Positions 1-9,382 of a stretch of DNA of 64,000 nucleotides are shown in pieces. Under the pieces are notes generated by a model. That model saw only the letters and a list, made by a program, of their open reading frames with translations. It had not been told where the DNA came from and did no database searches. The stretch lies in assembly GCA_002386585.1 (NCBI GenBank), contig DGIZ01000025.1, positions 487-64,486 of the forward strand. Direction: 5' to 3'. Position 1 is the stretch's first letter, and the number at the start of each line of letters is the position of its first letter. Made by a program: the position numbers and the translations under genes. The DNA comes from Brevundimonas sp. UBA4609 (GTDB lineage Bacteria; Pseudomonadota; Alphaproteobacteria; Caulobacterales; Caulobacteraceae).

Positions 1-32
1 TACCGAGGGTTCGAATCCCTCCGTCTCCGCCA
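1..32 (+). tRNA. tRNA 3' end, probably tRNA-Ser (partial)
   Basis: The T arm (GAGGG stem at 5-9, TTCGAAT loop, CCCTC stem at 17-21) is followed by the acceptor strand CGTCTCC, discriminator G at 29 and an encoded CCA at 30-32. The implied 5' acceptor GGAGACG and the G discriminator fit tRNA-Ser. The anticodon lies before the window, so the isoacceptor cannot be named. Confidence 0.85.
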
Positions 33-59
33 GAATTCCCATCCAAAAAGATGATGTTG

Positions 60-242
60 TCAGCCTTGGCCTTGCTGGGGCCCGCCGGCCTTGGCTTCGC
101 TGGGACGGCGTACGGCGACGCCGTGTTGGCGCAGGATGCGGCGGGCGACCTCGGGCGCGCCGATCATGGGCAGGGGCTGGCCGAAATGCTCGCGCCACAG
201 TTGGTCCAGGCGAACTTCCTCCGGAGTGAGCAGGCGGGTCAT
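60..242 (-). CDS. small conserved-looking protein, 60 aa, function unknown
   Basis: A 60-residue basic protein with a compact N-terminal part (MTRLLTPEEV, then LWREHFGQPLP) and a low-complexity Gly/Pro/Gln tail. An AAGGA element about 9 nt upstream of the ATG at 242 supports this start over an earlier in-frame Met. It lies opposite to and behind the tRNA. I do not recognise a family. The charged helical first 45 residues look like a real protein, but the gene is short and the call is moderate. Confidence 0.5.
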   Translation of the reverse strand: MTRLLTPEEVRLDQLWREHFGQPLPMIGAPEVARRILRQHGVAVRRPSEAKAGGPQQGQG

Positions 243-442
243 TGGCGAGTCCTTGTTACGCAAGCCTGCCGCTTTTAGGCCTTCCTGACCGAGACAAACG
301 CAAACTCATGTAAGCTGGACCATATGTGATGGAACCCGCAGGATATTGGATATCCGGGTCAGGGCTTCCCTTGGGTGATCTTGGCGCCGCCCGGCGCGCG
401 GGTTAGGCGTGTAGCTCAACCTTCTCAACGGGAGAGATGCAC

Positions 443-748
443 ATGGCCGATCTGGCCCTCGCCACCGACAAGATCCGCGCCGCCGTCGGCGAAAACTCGG
501 GTCTGGGCAAGACCGTGAAGCTGGACTTCGGCGATGACGGCAAGATCTTCATCGACGGCGCCTCGGCTCCGAACACCGTCAGCAACGACGACAAGCCGGC
601 CGACGCCACTGTCTCGATCAAGTGGGACGACTTCGTCGCTCTGGCCGAGGGCCGTCTGGACCCGATGATGGCCTTCATGCAGGGCAAGCTGAAGATCGCG
701 GGCGACATGATGATCGCCCAGAAGCTGGCCCCGCTGCTCAAGGGCTGA
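443..748 (+). CDS. SCP2 sterol-binding-like protein
   Basis: A 101-residue stand-alone SCP2-like domain, a fold that binds acyl chains, sterols or acyl-CoA in a hydrophobic tunnel. The family signature is visible as the acidic stretch FGDDGKIFIDG, then DATVSIKWDDFVALAEGRLDPM and the C-terminal MQGKLKIAGDMM. The ATG at 443 is chosen over the one at 437 because GGGAGAG at about 429-435 is correctly spaced only for 443. An acyl-CoA dehydrogenase follows 75 bp downstream on the same strand, so a role in presenting acyl substrates to beta-oxidation enzymes is plausible but inferred. Confidence 0.88.
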   Translation: MADLALATDKIRAAVGENSGLGKTVKLDFGDDGKIFIDGASAPNTVSNDDKPADATVSIKWDDFVALAEGRLDPMMAFMQGKLKIAGDMMIAQKLAPLLKG

Positions 749-823
749 GCGCGGGCTGAGGCTTGATGTTCGACGGCGCGGCTCCGACGGGGCCGCGCCG
801 TTTTCATGTAGGGAGAGGCGTAG

Positions 824-2026
<1,203 letters not shown>

Positions 2027-2039
2027 GCTGTCGCTCGCC

Positions 2040-2240
2040 TCACAGTTCGTCGCTGGGCGGCCGCTGGTGGTGATGGTGCGCCGAGGGCGAACTGAAGTCG
2101 CCGTCCACGATGTCGCCCAGATAGAGGTTCGAGCTGGCCTTGTCGGGCGGCGGCGGCGTGCGCCCGAACAGCCAGTCCATGAAACCGCGCTTGCCCGTGC
2201 GCGGGGTCTCGGGGGCGGGGGGATGTCGCGGAGTCATCAT
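2040..2240 (-). CDS. small Pro/His-rich protein downstream of the EcfG-type sigma factor
   Basis: A 66-residue protein starting at tandem ATG codons with AGGAG 8 nt upstream. It has a Pro-rich N-terminus, a short aromatic patch (GFMDWLFGR), and a tail with four consecutive His. It lies 58 bp after the sigma-factor stop on the same strand, so they are probably co-transcribed. It lacks the NepR anti-sigma signature. No family recognised. The His run could bind metal, but it may simply be compositional. Confidence 0.6.
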   Translation of the reverse strand: MMTPRHPPAPETPRTGKRGFMDWLFGRTPPPPDKASSNLYLGDIVDGDFSSPSAHHHHQRPPSDEL

Positions 2241-2298
2241 GACGGACTCTCCTGAAGGCTGGAATTTAACCCCTCGGCGGGGCCTCTGTTCCTCCGGT

Positions 2299-2910
2299 CT
2301 AGCTGTCGTCGTCCTCATTATTTTCTTCGCCGTCGAGCGGCGTCTCGTGCGCCAGCAGCAGGGCCAGACGGCGACGCGCGCGGTTGACCCGGCTCTTGAC
2401 CGTGCCCACGGCGCAGCCGGCGATATCGGCCGCCTCCTGATAGGAAAGCCCGGCGGCGCCGACCATGATGATCGCCTCGCGATGCTCGGGCGGCAGGGCG
2501 TTGAGCGCGGTTCGGAGCGCCGTCAGCTCCGCCGTCCATTCCTGGCTGGGCTCGGCGGTCAGGCCGGCGGCGTGGCGGCCTTCCTCATCGGCCACTTCGC
2601 GGCGTCGGCGGGCGGCGCCGGTGTACCAGCTGTTTCTCAGAATCGTGAACAGCCAGGCCCTGAGATTGGTCCCGGCCTCGAACCGCGTCCGATGCGTCCA
2701 CGCCTTGACCAGCGTCTCCTGCACCAGGTCATCCGCATCGGCCCGGTTGCGCGCCAGGGAGAAGGCGAAGGCCCGCAACGCCGGAATCTGGCAGGCCAGC
2801 ATGGCGCGCCAATTGGCCGGGTTCGTCAGGTCTGGCGACCGGCCGGGATCGGGCGTCGACGGCGGGGGCTCGATGGCGTTCGGCCCCTCGGGCATGCGCA
2901 TCTGGGGCAT
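2299..2910 (-). CDS. ecfG: EcfG-family (general stress response) sigma factor
   Basis: A 203-residue ECF sigma factor with region 2 around ALRAFAFSLARNRADADDLVQETLVKAW, including the -10-binding helix, and region 4 with LSYQEAADIAGCAVGTVKSRVNRAR, the -35-binding helix-turn-helix. The phrases LRAWLFTILRNSWY and GCAVGTVKSRVNRAR are hallmarks of EcfG/SigT-like (ECF15) factors that direct the alphaproteobacterial general stress response. The C-terminus is very acidic. The start at 2910 is one of three close ATGs and is uncertain. No nepR or phyR lies beside it, so it may be a SigU-like paralogue rather than the master copy. A consensus EcfG promoter lies 51 nt upstream. Confidence 0.9.
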   Translation of the reverse strand: MPQMRMPEGPNAIEPPPSTPDPGRSPDLTNPANWRAMLACQIPALRAFAFSLARNRADADDLVQETLVKAWTHRTRFEAGTNLRAWLFTILRNSWYTGAARRRREVADEEGRHAAGLTAEPSQEWTAELTALRTALNALPPEHREAIIMVGAAGLSYQEAADIAGCAVGTVKSRVNRARRRLALLLAHETPLDGEENNEDDDS

Positions 2911-2961
2911 GCTGCGGGATCCTGAATGACCTGCGCCCTGTCGGCGCCGGAACCCCATCAG

Positions 2962-2986
2962 AACGTCGGTTGACGACGCCTGTTCC
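2962..2986 (-). promoter_or_regulatory. EcfG-type promoter of the sigma-factor gene
   Basis: Reading the minus strand, GGAAC (2986-2982), a 16-nt spacer and CGTT (2965-2962) match the alphaproteobacterial EcfG consensus exactly. It sits 51 nt before the sigma-factor ATG, suggesting autoregulation. It also lies in the divergent interval with the ergothioneine gene, which has no such site on its own strand. Confidence 0.75.
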
Positions 2987-3106
2987 GTTGCGTCGCCCCT
3001 CTCAACCGGCCGGCTGGCGGCCGTCGCGCCGGCGGAACCGCCTTTGCGCAGGCTGCATTTCAGGAAGGTGGCGACAGACGACATTCATCCAGGGGGACAG
3101 GGCATC

Positions 3107-5272
3107 ATGACCGGAATGCTGCGCAGACCGGCGGAAGCCGCCGGGGATCTCGAGCGTTATCGGCAGGTGCGCGCCGTGCTGCCTGCCCTGGCGGCCTCCC
3201 TCTCGGCCGAGGACCTGCAGGCCCAGTCCATGGCCGAAGCCAGTCCGGGCAAGTGGCATCTGGGCCATGTCAGCTGGTTCTTCGAAACCATGCTGCTCGA
3301 TCGGCCGGGCTATGAGTCGATCGACCCCCGGCTGCGGCGGGTGTTCAACTCCTATTATGAGGCCCTGGGCGACCGGATCGGTCGGGACGAGCGGGGGCTG
3401 ATGACGCGGCCTTCGCTGGCCGACGTCATGGCCTATCGCGCCGAGGTCGACCGTCGGATGGAGGCGCGCTTGGCCGATGCGTCCGCGCCGTTCGACGCCC
3501 TGCGCCGCTATCTGTTTGAACTGGGCCTGAACCACGAGCAGCAGCATCAGGAGCTTTTCCTGATGGACCTCCTGCATCTGATGTCGCGTTCGCCGCTGGA
3601 CCCGGCGGCCTATGATGAGGAGCCGCGCCATGCGCCGCTCCAACCGTCGCGCGGAGGCTGGCAGGCGTTCGAGGGCGGCCTTGTCGAGACCGGCGCGGGG
3701 GAGGAGGGGTTCGCCTTCGACAACGAACGGCCTGCGCACTGGGTCTGGCTTGAGCCGTTCGCCCTGGCCGCCGATCTGACGACCAATGGCGACTGGCTCG
3801 CCTTCATGAATGACGGCGGCTACGCCCGGCCCGAACTGTGGCTGAGCGACGGCTGGGCGACGGTCCAGGCGTGCGGCTGGACCGCGCCTCTCTATTGGCG
3901 GCGAGAGGACGGGGCGGGCTGGACGGTCATGACCCTGGCGGGGCGGCGGCCGGTGGATCCTGCCGCGCCGGTGCGCCATATCAGCTTCTATGAGGCCGAC
4001 GCCTTCGCGCGGTGGTCGGGCCGGCGTCTGCCCACCGAGGCGGAATGGGAGCACGCCGCCCGCAGCCGTCCCGACGCCTTCTCCAACCTGGACAATGAGG
4101 CGTGGCAGTGGACCGCCGGCGCCTACGGCCCTTACCCCGGCTTTCGACCGACCGAGGGCACGGCGGCCGAGTACAACGGCAAGTTCATGGCCAATCAGAT
4201 GGTGCTGCGCGGGGGCGCCTTCGCCACGGCGCCGGGCCACGCGCGGCCGACCTATCGCAACTTCTTCTACCCTGATCAGCGCTGGGCCTTCGCGGGCGTC
4301 CGCCTGGCGTCCGATCCCGGCGACGCGGCCCGAGGCGACGAGACCGCTGACGAGCATGAGGCCTTCCGCCGCGACTTGGTCGCGGGCCTGGCGTCGTCGC
4401 CCAAGAGCCTGCCGCCCAAATGGTTCTATGACGCGCGCGGGTCGGAGCTGTTCGAGGCCATCACCCGCCTGCCGGAATATTATCCGACCCGGCAGGAGGC
4501 GGCGCTGCTGCGGCGGGTCGCCCCGCGCTGGGCCGAACGCTTCGGCACCGACGCCGTGCTGGTCGAGCTCGGCTCGGGCGCCAGCGAGAAGACGCGCATC
4601 GTGCTGGACGCGGCCCCCGATCTGGCGGCCTACGTCCCCATCGACATCAGCCCCACGGCGCTGGAGGAGGCGGCCGCCCGCCTGAGGCAGGCCTATCCCG
4701 ATCTGAAGGTCCTGCCCATCGTCGGCGACTTCGAGCATCTGGGCGTCCTGCCGACCGAGGCGGGGCAGGGGCGGCGGGTCGGCTTCTTTCCCGGTTCGAC
4801 CATCGGAAATCTCTCGCCGGCGACGGCCGAGGCGCTCCTGCGCGGCGCGCGCGACATGTTGGGACCGGACGCCCTGTTCATTCTGGGCGTCGACCTGATC
4901 AAGGACGCCCCGACCCTGATCGCCGCCTATGACGACGCCGAAGGCGTGACGGCGCGCTTCAACCTGAATGTCCTGACCCGCGCCAATCGGGACCTGGGCG
5001 CGGACTTCGACCTGGACGCCTTCGCCCACCGGGCCGTCTGGAACGAGGCCGAGGCGCGGATGGAGATGCATCTGGAGGCGCTGCGCCCCATGACGGTGCG
5101 GCTGGACAAGCTGGTCTTCCGTCTGGCGCAGGGCGAGACGATCCACACCGAGAACTCGCGCAAGTTCGACGAGGCCCGCGTGCGCGCCCTGGCCGAAGCC
5201 GCCGGCTGGCGCGTCGAGGCCTTCGAGATCAGCGACGTCCCGCGCGTGGCCCTGGCCCTTCTGGCCTGCTGA
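3107..5272 (+). CDS. egtB-egtD: EgtB-EgtD fusion: ergothioneine sulfoxide synthase plus histidine N-alpha-methyltransferase
   Basis: One 721-residue open frame joins two ergothioneine enzymes. Residues 1-155 are a DinB-like domain with the iron-binding histidines H51 (KWHLGH) and H143/H147 (NHEQQHQE). Residues about 185-401 are the FGE-sulfatase domain (LPTEAEWEHAAR at 308-319, LRGGAF at 367-372). A linker of about 20 residues leads to an EgtD-like domain from about 418, with LPPKWFYDARGSELFE and the SAM loop VELGSGAS at 486-493. EgtD trimethylates histidine to hercynine, and EgtB couples hercynine to a thiol donor with oxygen. The start at 3107 has an AGGGGGA RBS. The usual bacterial arrangement is two genes; the fungal fusion has the opposite order. 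Confidence 0.92.
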   Translation: MTGMLRRPAEAAGDLERYRQVRAVLPALAASLSAEDLQAQSMAEASPGKWHLGHVSWFFETMLLDRPGYESIDPRLRRVFNSYYEALGDRIGRDERGLMTRPSLADVMAYRAEVDRRMEARLADASAPFDALRRYLFELGLNHEQQHQELFLMDLLHLMSRSPLDPAAYDEEPRHAPLQPSRGGWQAFEGGLVETGAGEEGFAFDNERPAHWVWLEPFALAADLTTNGDWLAFMNDGGYARPELWLSDGWATVQACGWTAPLYWRREDGAGWTVMTLAGRRPVDPAAPVRHISFYEADAFARWSGRRLPTEAEWEHAARSRPDAFSNLDNEAWQWTAGAYGPYPGFRPTEGTAAEYNGKFMANQMVLRGGAFATAPGHARPTYRNFFYPDQRWAFAGVRLASDPGDAARGDETADEHEAFRRDLVAGLASSPKSLPPKWFYDARGSELFEAITRLPEYYPTRQEAALLRRVAPRWAERFGTDAVLVELGSGASEKTRIVLDAAPDLAAYVPIDISPTALEEAAARLRQAYPDLKVLPIVGDFEHLGVLPTEAGQGRRVGFFPGSTIGNLSPATAEALLRGARDMLGPDALFILGVDLIKDAPTLIAAYDDAEGVTARFNLNVLTRANRDLGADFDLDAFAHRAVWNEAEARMEMHLEALRPMTVRLDKLVFRLAQGETIHTENSRKFDEARVRALAEAAGWRVEAFEISDVPRVALALLAC

Positions 5273-5290
5273 CTGCCGACAGGCTGTCAG

Positions 5291-5322
5291 CCAAAGAAAA
5301 ACGGCGAGGTTTCCCACGCCGT
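5291..5322 (-). terminator. rho-independent terminator of the KGG-protein gene
   Basis: On the minus strand a 6-bp stem ACGGCG/CGCCGT with a 10-nt loop is followed by TTTTTCTTTGG. It lies 29 bp after the stop of the minus-strand KGG gene. It is also just downstream of the plus-strand egtB-egtD stop. Confidence 0.65.
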
Positions 5323-5350
5323 CGGAAGGTTATGAATCGATTGCGGGGGA

Positions 5351-5584
5351 TCAGCGCTTCGGCGGCGCCGGGTCCTGACCGGTCTTGTTTCGCGCGCCGT
5401 GGGAGGCTTCGCCGCCCTTGCGTCCGGCCTGGGCGGCGAGCGTGCGGTCCTGGGAGAAGCTGCGCTTCTCGCTGGGGACGCTGGCGCCGCCCTTGCGAGC
5501 GATTTCGCGCTGACGTTCCGGGTCCATGGAGGCGAAGCCTCGCTTGGAAACACCGGAGCCGCGGGTGGGCTGACCTTCGGCCAT
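5351..5584 (-). CDS. KGG-motif general stress protein
   Basis: A 77-residue hydrophilic protein with two KGG repeats (EIARKGGAS and AGRKGGEAS) and a GFASMDPERQREIA segment, the signature of GsiB/Con-10-like stress proteins. Such proteins are disordered, highly charged and induced by osmotic, desiccation or stationary-phase stress. AAGGA lies about 9 nt before the ATG. An EcfG-type promoter about 42 nt upstream puts it under the general stress sigma factor, whose gene is 3 kb away. A terminator follows. Confidence 0.9.
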   Translation of the reverse strand: MAEGQPTRGSGVSKRGFASMDPERQREIARKGGASVPSEKRSFSQDRTLAAQAGRKGGEASHGARNKTGQDPAPPKR

Positions 5585-5625
5585 TTCAGATGTTCCTTTC
5601 GTAGACGGTGGCGCTTGCGCAAGAG

Positions 5626-5650
5626 AACCCGGCCCCGGCGCGGAGGTTCC
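5626..5650 (-). promoter_or_regulatory. EcfG-type promoter of the KGG stress gene
   Basis: Minus strand GGAAC (5650-5646), 16-nt spacer, GGTT (5629-5626). It has the same spacing as the sigma-factor promoter, with G in place of C at the first -10 base. It lies 42 nt before the ATG. Confidence 0.72.
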
Positions 5651-5705
5651 GACAAAGGATTAAAACCCTGTTCGACAAACGGGGGCTGCGCGCGGGCTCG
5701 GCGGG

Positions 5706-5730
5706 GGAACCGCGCGGATTCCGGCGGGTT
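5706..5730 (+). promoter_or_regulatory. EcfG-type promoter of the tail-anchored protein gene
   Basis: Plus strand GGAAC (5706-5710), 16-nt spacer, GGTT (5727-5730), 39 nt before the ATG at 5770. It is divergent from the equivalent minus-strand site with 55 bp between the two -35 elements. Confidence 0.72.
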
Positions 5731-5769
5731 CATCGAAGCTCGGAATGCAGATTTCAGGAGCTTAGCCCC

Positions 5770-6066
5770 ATGCCGGTTTCCAAGAACCCCATCGCCGACG
5801 CCGACGGCGCTCCGTCGCCCGAAGACATCACCGAAGGTCGTTCGACCTTGGGCGACCGCCTGGAAGGCGCGGCTGATGACATCCTAGCGGCCGGCGCCCG
5901 GCCGCGTCCCCTTCGCCAAGCCGTGCGCGAGGATGCGGCGGAAATGCGCGACTGGGCCCGCCATCGCGGCTCTCAGGCCTGCGAGGCGATTCGCGACGAA
6001 CCGATCCGCATGACGCTCTATGCGCTCGGCATCGGCGTCCTGATCGGCCTGCTGGCCGCGCGCTAG
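5770..6066 (+). CDS. small tail-anchored membrane protein, ElaB/YqjD (DUF883)-like
   Basis: A 98-residue protein: acidic N-terminus, charged amphipathic helix (about 28-72), then a single C-terminal transmembrane segment MTLYALGIGVLIGLLAAR. This is the plan of ElaB/YqjD/DUF883 proteins, which are stress- or stationary-phase-induced inner-membrane proteins in enterobacteria. AGGAG lies 10 nt upstream of the ATG. The EcfG-type promoter in front agrees with stress induction. Family membership is by architecture rather than by a strong motif. Confidence 0.8.
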   Translation: MPVSKNPIADADGAPSPEDITEGRSTLGDRLEGAADDILAAGARPRPLRQAVREDAAEMRDWARHRGSQACEAIRDEPIRMTLYALGIGVLIGLLAAR

Positions 6067-6076
6067 ACCAGGATCG

Positions 6077-6099
6077 GTTCGGATTGAATCAATCCGAAC
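6077..6099. terminator. perfect inverted repeat between convergent genes
   Basis: GTTCGGATTG (6077-6086), loop AAT, CAATCCGAAC (6090-6099): a perfect 10-bp stem between the plus-strand tail-anchored gene and the minus-strand hydrolase gene. There is no clear T tract, so termination in either direction is an inference from position. Confidence 0.5.
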
Positions 6100-6127
6100 T
6101 CAGATCAATGGTCCGACATCAAAGGGG

Positions 6128-6829
6128 TCAGGCCGGGCCGGAGGCCGGGCGCGCGATCGGAGCCGCCTGCATGGCCCGGTCTGAGACGAAGGGATTGCTG
6201 CGCCGTTCGGCGCCGAACGTTGAATGCGGCCCGTGGCCCGGCACGAAGGTCACATCATCGCCCAGCGGCCAAAGCTTGGTGGTGATCGCGCTCAGCAGGG
6301 CCTGATGGTCGCTGCGCGGGAAGTCGGTGCGCCCGACCGAGCCCTGGAACAGCACGTCGCCGACCTGGGCGAAGCGGGCCTCGCGGTTGAAGAAGATCAC
6401 ATGGCCGGGCGTGTGGCCGGGGCAGTGGAACACCTCCCACGTCGTCTCGCCCAGCGTCAGGACGTCGCCGTCGTCCAGCCAGCGCGTGGGGGTGAAGGTG
6501 CGGGCCTCGGGCAGGCCGTATTTCTGGCCCTGCGTGGGAATCAGGTCGATCCAGAACTGGTCTTCAGGATGAGGCCCCACGATGTCGAGGCCGGTCTTTT
6601 CCTGCATCTCGGCGGCGGCGCCCGCATGGTCCAGATGGCCGTGGGTGATCCAGATGGCGTCCAGCGTCAGTCCGCGCCGCGCGACCTCGCCCAGAATGGC
6701 GTCGACCGAGCCGCCGGGGTCGATGACGGCGGCCTTCTTCGTCTTCGTGCACCAGACCGTCGTGCAGTTCTGCTGAAGCGGCGTAACAGGCGTGACGAAG
6801 ACGCCGATGGGGGCTGAAGGCTGGCTCAT
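6128..6829 (-). CDS. MBL-fold metallo-hydrolase (glyoxalase II-like)
   Basis: A 233-residue metallo-beta-lactamase-fold hydrolase close to the YcbL/GloB-like single-domain group. The metal-binding THGHLDH motif is at 62-68, and further ligands are in HCPGHTPGHV and VPGHGP. These enzymes usually hydrolyse hydroxyacylglutathione or related thioesters; the substrate is not determined by sequence. The C-terminal ERRSNPF motif is typical of this subgroup. Start ATG at 6829. It is divergent from tig. Confidence 0.92.
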   Translation of the reverse strand: MSQPSAPIGVFVTPVTPLQQNCTTVWCTKTKKAAVIDPGGSVDAILGEVARRGLTLDAIWITHGHLDHAGAAAEMQEKTGLDIVGPHPEDQFWIDLIPTQGQKYGLPEARTFTPTRWLDDGDVLTLGETTWEVFHCPGHTPGHVIFFNREARFAQVGDVLFQGSVGRTDFPRSDHQALLSAITTKLWPLGDDVTFVPGHGPHSTFGAERRSNPFVSDRAMQAAPIARPASGPA

Positions 6830-6875
6830 GCGTCATGAGATAGCGGCCCGATGACCACAAAGGAACCGCGTTGCG

Positions 6876-6904
6876 TTGACGTTTCGGCCCCTTCTCGACA
6901 TAAG
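6876..6904 (+). promoter_or_regulatory. candidate housekeeping promoter of tig
   Basis: TTGACG at 6876-6881, a 17-nt spacer, then CATAAG at 6899-6904. The -35 matches the sigma-70 consensus well and the -10 only partly. It would give a leader of about 90 nt before the tig start at 7002. Confidence 0.4.
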
Positions 6905-7001
6905 GGCGGGCTCCGAGGCGCCGCTCCCGAAAGGGGCGGCCCTGTTGCTTTATCCACCGCGCGCCTTTGCGGCGTCGCCACAGAGCGTCAGATACCCGAC
7001 C

Positions 7002-8345
7002 ATGCAAGTCGTCGAAAAGTCGAACGAAGGCCTCAGCCGCGTGATCGCGGTGACCATTCCCGTCGCAGAGCTGAATGAAAAGCTCGAAGCCCGTATCAAG
7101 GAAGTGGCTCCCCAGATGAAGCTGAAGGGCTTCCGTCCGGGCAAGGTGCCGGCCTCGTACGTCAAGAAGACCTTCGGCCGTGACTTCATGGGCGAAATCA
7201 TCAACGCCTCGCTGAACGAGACCAGCCAGGGCGCTCTGGAAGAGCTGAAGCTGCGTCCGGCCGCTCCGGCCGAGATGAACCTGACCTCCGACATGGACAA
7301 GGTCATCGCCGGTCAGGAAGACCTGGCCTATGAGATGTCGCTGGAAGTCATGCCGGAATTCACCCCGGTCGACCCCAAGACCCTGAAGCTGACCCGCCCG
7401 ACCTATGAAGCCTCGGAAGAGGACCTGGACGAGGCGCTGAAGGAACTGGCCTCGCAGGCCAAGTCCTACGAGGACAAGAAGGGCAAGACGGTCAAGGCCG
7501 CCGACGGCGACCAGCTGACCATCGACTTCCTCGGCAAGATCGACGGCGAGGCCTTCGACGGCGGCGCCGCCACCGACGCTGACCTGGTGATCGGCTCGGG
7601 CCGCTTCATCCCCGGCTTCGAAGAGCAGCTGAAGGGCGCCAAGGTCGGCGAAGAAAAGACCATCGAGGTCACCTTCCCGGAAGACTACCAGGCCAAGCAC
7701 CTGGCCGGTAAGGCCGCGACCTTCGACGTCACCGTCAAGGCCATCAAGGCCGAGGTCGAATCCAAGATCGACGACGAGTTCGCCAAGCGCATCGGCCTGG
7801 AGTCGCTGGACCAGCTGAAGGAACTGCTGAAGTCCAACCTGAACCAGCAATACGCCGGCGCCACCCGCTTCAAGCTGAAGCGCGCCCTGCTGGACGTGCT
7901 GGACGAAGGCCACGACTTCGCCCTGCCGCCGAAGATGGTGGACGCCGAGTTCGAAGGCATCTGGGCGCAGGTTTCGGCCGACAAGGACGCCGGCCAGCTG
8001 CCGGAAGAAGACGCCAAGAAGTCGGAAGACGAACTGAAGGCCGAGTACAAGAAGATCGCCGAGCGCCGCGTGCGCTTGGGTCTGGTCCTGGCCGAGATCG
8101 GCCGCGCCAACAACGTCGGCGTCTCGGATCAGGAGCTGTCGAACGCCATCATGGCCGAGGCTCGCAACTATCCGGGTCAGGAAAACATGGTCCTGGACTT
8201 CTACCGCCAGAACCCGAACGCCGCCGCCCAGCTGCGCGCGCCGATCTATGAAGAGAAGGTCGTCGACCTGATCGTCTCGGTCGCCGAGGTGAAGGACGAA
8301 GCCATCTCCAAGGAAGAGCTGCTGAAGGAAGAAGACGAGGCCTGA
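7002..8345 (+). CDS. tig: trigger factor, ribosome-associated chaperone and prolyl isomerase
   Basis: A 447-residue trigger factor. It has the N-terminal ribosome-binding domain with the signature [17 protein letters not shown] near residues 43-60, the FKBP-type isomerase domain from about 165 ([20 protein letters not shown]), and the helical C-terminal cradle. It binds at the ribosome exit tunnel and shields nascent chains. The ATG at 7002 gives the canonical MQVVEK N-terminus; an upstream open extension lacks family similarity. It lies upstream of clpP on the same strand, as in many bacteria, with one extra gene between. Codon use is strongly optimised, with almost no rare codons. Confidence 0.97.
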   Translation: MQVVEKSNEGLSRVIAVTIPVAELNEKLEARIKEVAPQMKLKGFRPGKVPASYVKKTFGRDFMGEIINASLNETSQGALEELKLRPAAPAEMNLTSDMDKVIAGQEDLAYEMSLEVMPEFTPVDPKTLKLTRPTYEASEEDLDEALKELASQAKSYEDKKGKTVKAADGDQLTIDFLGKIDGEAFDGGAATDADLVIGSGRFIPGFEEQLKGAKVGEEKTIEVTFPEDYQAKHLAGKAATFDVTVKAIKAEVESKIDDEFAKRIGLESLDQLKELLKSNLNQQYAGATRFKLKRALLDVLDEGHDFALPPKMVDAEFEGIWAQVSADKDAGQLPEEDAKKSEDELKAEYKKIAERRVRLGLVLAEIGRANNVGVSDQELSNAIMAEARNYPGQENMVLDFYRQNPNAAAQLRAPIYEEKVVDLIVSVAEVKDEAISKEELLKEEDEA

Positions 8346-8399
8346 TCTCGTCGTCTTACGGATCGGTAACTGTCGTTCCGTCAGCCATTCAGGCAAATG

Positions 8400-8428
8400 A
8401 AAAGGGTTCGCTTCGGCGGGCCCTTTTT
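8400..8428 (+). terminator. rho-independent terminator of tig
   Basis: AAAAGGG (8400-8406) pairs with CCCTTTT (8421-8427) across a GC-rich loop that can extend the stem, giving a U-rich 3' side. It lies 55 bp after the tig stop. Confidence 0.75.
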
Positions 8429-8446
8429 GATTCTGGAGTCGACCTC

Positions 8447-9382
8447 ATGGCCTTTTGGACGATGATCGCCCTGGCGGCCGGGCTGACCTCGATGGAGCCT
8501 CTTCAAGCCCAAGCCCAAGCCCCGGCCCAGTCTTCGGCTCAATCTCAGACCACGCCCGACCCCGACTCCGTTCAGGTCGAGGACGTCACGGTGGCCGCCA
8601 CCCTGCGCGACGCCCAGCTGCGGGCGCGGGTCGACACCTTCATCGAAAGCAACATGGCCCCTCCGGCTGGGCGTCCTCTGGCGCGTTGGAACAAGCCGGT
8701 TTGCGTGGCGACGGCCCATCTGACGCCGCAGTACGCCCAGGCCGTCATCGACCGCGTGGCTCAGCGCATCATCGAGGCCGGCGGCGACGTCGCCGGGCCG
8801 GGCTGCAAGGTCGACGTGATGATCGTCGGGACGGACGACGGCGCCCAGATGGCCAAGGCCCTGGTGAAGGACGATCCGCGCGGCTATCGGCCCGCGCGCG
8901 GCGCGACCGACCGGGGCCGGGCGGCCCTGCAGCGTTTCCAGGAGGGCGAGGCCCCCGTGCGCTGGTGGCATGTCAGCCTGCCGGTCAACATCGATACCGG
9001 CGAGATCGCCGTCCGCCTGGACGGCGAGGAGTATCCGACCAATACGGTGCGCGAATCCTCGCGCCTGCGCAGCAATGTGCGCGACGACCTGGCGCGCGTC
9101 GTCATCATCGTGGACTTCACCCGGACGACCCAGGTTCGGATGAGCGCCCTGGTCGACTATGTGGCCTTCATCGCCCTGGCGCAGGTCAATCCCGAGGGTG
9201 ATCTGGCGGGGCAGGACACCATCCTCAACCTGTTCACCCGGCCGGACGAGATCACGGAGATGACCCGTTGGGACCGCGACTATCTGGCGGCCCTGTATCG
9301 CGCCACGCCCAATCGCTTCACCCTGCAGGCCCAGACACGCGGCATCGCGGACGAAGTGGTGCACGGTCGTCGCGATCGATAG
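8447..9382 (+). CDS. secreted protein of unknown function
   Basis: A 311-residue protein with an N-terminal hydrophobic export signal ([12 protein letters not shown]) followed by a Gln/Ala/Pro-rich low-complexity stretch to about residue 45, then a compact alpha/beta domain. Recognisable phrases are [45 protein letters not shown] and ADEVVHGRR. Similar secreted proteins occur in Caulobacterales and sphingomonads without assigned function. I cannot see catalytic motifs. It lies between tig and clpP, behind the tig terminator. Confidence 0.85.
   Translation: MAFWTMIALAAGLTSMEPLQAQAQAPAQSSAQSQTTPDPDSVQVEDVTVAATLRDAQLRARVDTFIESNMAPPAGRPLARWNKPVCVATAHLTPQYAQAVIDRVAQRIIEAGGDVAGPGCKVDVMIVGTDDGAQMAKALVKDDPRGYRPARGATDRGRAALQRFQEGEAPVRWWHVSLPVNIDTGEIAVRLDGEEYPTNTVRESSRLRSNVRDDLARVVIIVDFTRTTQVRMSALVDYVAFIALAQVNPEGDLAGQDTILNLFTRPDEITEMTRWDRDYLAALYRATPNRFTLQAQTRGIADEVVHGRRDR

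Noticed and set aside
305..340. EcfG-type promoter ahead of the SCP2 gene (GGAAC present)
   Set aside because: No GTT element at 15-18 nt spacing after GGAAC.
2040..2240. NepR anti-sigma factor beside the EcfG-type gene
   Set aside because: Length would fit, but the conserved NepR helices are not present; the protein is Pro/His-rich.
3002..5317. 771-codon open frame antisense to the egtB-egtD gene
   Set aside because: Low-complexity Gln/Arg/Gly composition, no family motifs, and complete overlap with a gene carrying clear catalytic motifs. It is a high-GC shadow.
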